7,234 bases of DNA from an archaeon (GTDB lineage Archaea; Asgardarchaeota; Heimdallarchaeia; Hodarchaeales; S146-22): assembly GCA_024276395.1 (NCBI GenBank), contig JAJRXH010000212.1, positions 1 to 7,234 of the forward strand, written 5' to 3'. Of this stretch, positions 5,972 to 7,234 are shown piece by piece; position 1 is the first letter of the stretch; every line of letters starts with the position of its first letter. The notes beneath the pieces were generated by a model. It saw nothing but the letters and a program-made list of their open reading frames with translations, was not told the DNA's origin and made no database searches. Both the position numbers and the translations under genes were made by a program.

Positions 5972-7078
5972 ATGACTGAAAATAATAATGAAAGGTTGAT
6001 CATTCGAGAATTTAGAAAAGAAGATGCCAAGGATGTTGCCGAAATATTTCACTTAACCGAAAATGATGATCGTCCACCAGAGGCATATGAACGCTGGCTG
6101 TCATATCCTTGGTACTGCGTTAATCTTGTAGCTGAACTGAATGATAAGGTCGTGGGAAGAGTCCTATTAGACCAATTATACGACTTTTACAATGAAATCG
6201 TGAATTTTGCCGTGCATCCCGATTATCAAGGGCTGGGCATTGGAAGCCAAATGATTGCCACATCCATCAAGCGCATTGAATCAAGAGAGTTGGCCATTCC
6301 ATTTCTGAAAATGTCTCAGGATAACACGAGAGCACGTCACGTGTACCAAAAATATGGATTATTACCAGCGGTAATTGGTAATGAGACGCTCAATGATTGG
6401 ATGCTAAAATATGAAGCATTATTACTGACTAAAACGTGGTTATCACGCCATTCCAACGCTTCATTTCAAGCCCCAACCATCACCGAGCAAGAATTCCAAG
6501 ACCGGGAAATTCGATTTACTCAATGGAAACAGGAACGGATGATTCAACTAATAAAACAGCTCCGATTGAACCAGTTCTCAAGTTACACGAATGAAAGTAA
6601 AAAAGAAAAACTCATATTTACCATCACGGGGCATCCAGATCAAATCATAGGATTTATTGGTGAAGAATATTGTGTTCCAAGCCTTCCGCCCAGCATCAGC
6701 GGCATTTCTTTAGACACCGAGGAAAAACCGAAGTTCAAAGTCCAACTAATGGTAGTTGAAGAAAGGGGAGAAGCTGTCTTGACGATTGAAAATCACGCAA
6801 GTAATCCCATTAGAATGAACTTTCGCATCTTTCCCTTCCCTGGAATTAGAATAAGTTCTCCTTTTGGCACAAATGAGACATCAACGATAGAAATAAAGGA
6901 AAATTCAACAAAACAAGTGCCATTCGAGATTTTCTTGGATGAAGATTTCAATCACCGAATTTTTTCTTACTCTTCTTTCGAAGCAGTTCCTCTCAGCATC
7001 CGTCTTGATGAAAATAGTGGAACACTTGGCGCATTTCACGTGACACAATTCTTTTGGTACAGACTTCTTCAGCAGTAA
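5972..7078 (+). CDS. GNAT acetyltransferase fused to a beta-rich C-terminal domain
   Basis: A 368-residue protein. Residues 8-150 are a GNAT N-acetyltransferase domain, which moves acetyl from acetyl-CoA to an amine. Motif A is VHPDYQGLGIGSQM (81-94) with the Q-x-x-G-x-G pyrophosphate loop at Q86-G91. Motif B is KMSQDNTRARHVYQKYGL (113-130), with N118 and Y125 in the usual places. Residues about 170-200 are a charged, helical linker. Residues about 213-365 are predicted by eye to be mostly strands (GEAVLTIENHASNPIRMNF, then IEIKENSTKQVPFEIFLDE), resembling an Ig- or fibronectin-like sandwich. That is unusual for a GNAT, which is commonly 140-200 residues and stands alone. There is no signal peptide or membrane segment, so both parts should be cytoplasmic. 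The gene ends in tandem in-frame stops, TAA TAG (7076-7081). The substrate is unknown: a protein N-terminus, lysine or small amine are all possible. The tail may choose the target. Confidence 0.85.
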   Translation: MTENNNERLIIREFRKEDAKDVAEIFHLTENDDRPPEAYERWLSYPWYCVNLVAELNDKVVGRVLLDQLYDFYNEIVNFAVHPDYQGLGIGSQMIATSIKRIESRELAIPFLKMSQDNTRARHVYQKYGLLPAVIGNETLNDWMLKYEALLLTKTWLSRHSNASFQAPTITEQEFQDREIRFTQWKQERMIQLIKQLRLNQFSSYTNESKKEKLIFTITGHPDQIIGFIGEEYCVPSLPPSISGISLDTEEKPKFKVQLMVVEERGEAVLTIENHASNPIRMNFRIFPFPGIRISSPFGTNETSTIEIKENSTKQVPFEIFLDEDFNHRIFSYSSFEAVPLSIRLDENSGTLGAFHVTQFFWYRLLQQ

Positions 7079-7157
7079 TAGATGAACGGTTTTCTTTCAA
7101 AAAAGTAAAGATGAAACATTGAACGAAAGAAACACCAACAATAAAGAGAGAAAACAC

Positions 7158-7230
7158 CCGTGACCAGGGGTAATCCTACGAGGACTCGTTTTTTATCCTC
7201 GCAACGCACGGAACGACAGCAGACTCACGG
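7158..7230. other. Foldable element with nested complementary arms (possible structured RNA or leader)
   Basis: In the gene-free right end (7079-7234), CGAGGA (7179-7184) and TCCTCG (7196-7201) form a perfect 6-bp stem with an 11-nt loop holding a T-run (7189-7194). Outside it, CCGTG (7158-7162) can pair with CACGG at 7207-7211, or CCGTGA with TCACGG at 7225-7230 (6 bp). A short AGG/CCT hairpin (7166-7168 with 7175-7177) fits between the arms, giving a three-way-junction-like fold. The local base composition is more GC-rich than its surroundings. It does not match tRNA, 5S, SRP or RNase P RNA as I know them. The strand and any transcript are unknown. Confidence 0.3.
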
Positions 7231-7234
7231 ATGA

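Noticed and set aside
5359..7078. RHH plus GNAT as a type II toxin-antitoxin pair of the TacT/AtaT kind
   Set aside because: In those systems the RHH antitoxin and the short GNAT toxin are adjacent in one operon. Here they are on opposite strands, about 400 bp apart, and the GNAT has a large extra domain.
1..7234. CRISPR array, insertion sequence or attachment site
   Set aside because: No regularly spaced direct repeats, no transposase or integrase motifs, and no long terminal inverted repeats were seen on either strand.

Overview
The window reads as archaeal, AT-rich chromosomal DNA. The evidence is a NurA/HerA pair (the archaeal DNA-end-resection nuclease and translocase), strong Shine-Dalgarno sequences of the GAGGTGA/GGAGG type, and a secreted protein crowded with N-glycosylation sequons of the kind found on archaeal cell surfaces. 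An Asgard-type lineage is possible, given the extracellular C2-like domain and the general style of the proteins, but nothing here proves it. There is no rRNA, tRNA, CRISPR array, transposase or phage gene in the window.

Layout. (1) Positions 1-1485, minus strand: the first 495 codons of a large secreted or membrane-anchored glycoprotein with a C2-like calcium-binding domain; its 3' end lies off the left edge. (2) 1486-1966: a 481-bp divergent intergenic region with several perfect repeats. The most notable is a hairpin that can hide the ribosome binding site of the next gene and that copies the 3' tail of 16S rRNA twice. (3) 1967-3382 and 3431-5299, plus strand: a compact two-gene nurA-herA operon. 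(4) 5359-5568, minus strand: a small ribbon-helix-helix (RHH) DNA-binding protein, convergent with herA, with an imperfect stem-loop between the two stop codons. (5) 5569-5971: a 403-bp divergent spacer with a perfect inverted repeat that could be the RHH operator. (6) 5972-7078, plus strand: a GNAT acetyltransferase fused to a large beta-rich C-terminal domain. (7) 7079-7234: no gene seen, but a foldable element with nested complementary arms at 7158-7230.

How the genes work together. NurA and HerA act as one machine: the HerA hexamer pumps duplex DNA and feeds it to the NurA dimer, which degrades it. In many archaea they sit with mre11 and rad50. Here the pair is bounded by a divergent gene on one side and a convergent gene on the other, so mre11/rad50 cannot be in the same operon. 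The RHH protein is a plausible local repressor, at least of itself. The surface glycoprotein and the GNAT fusion have no evident functional tie to nurA-herA; the divergent spacers suggest separate transcription units.
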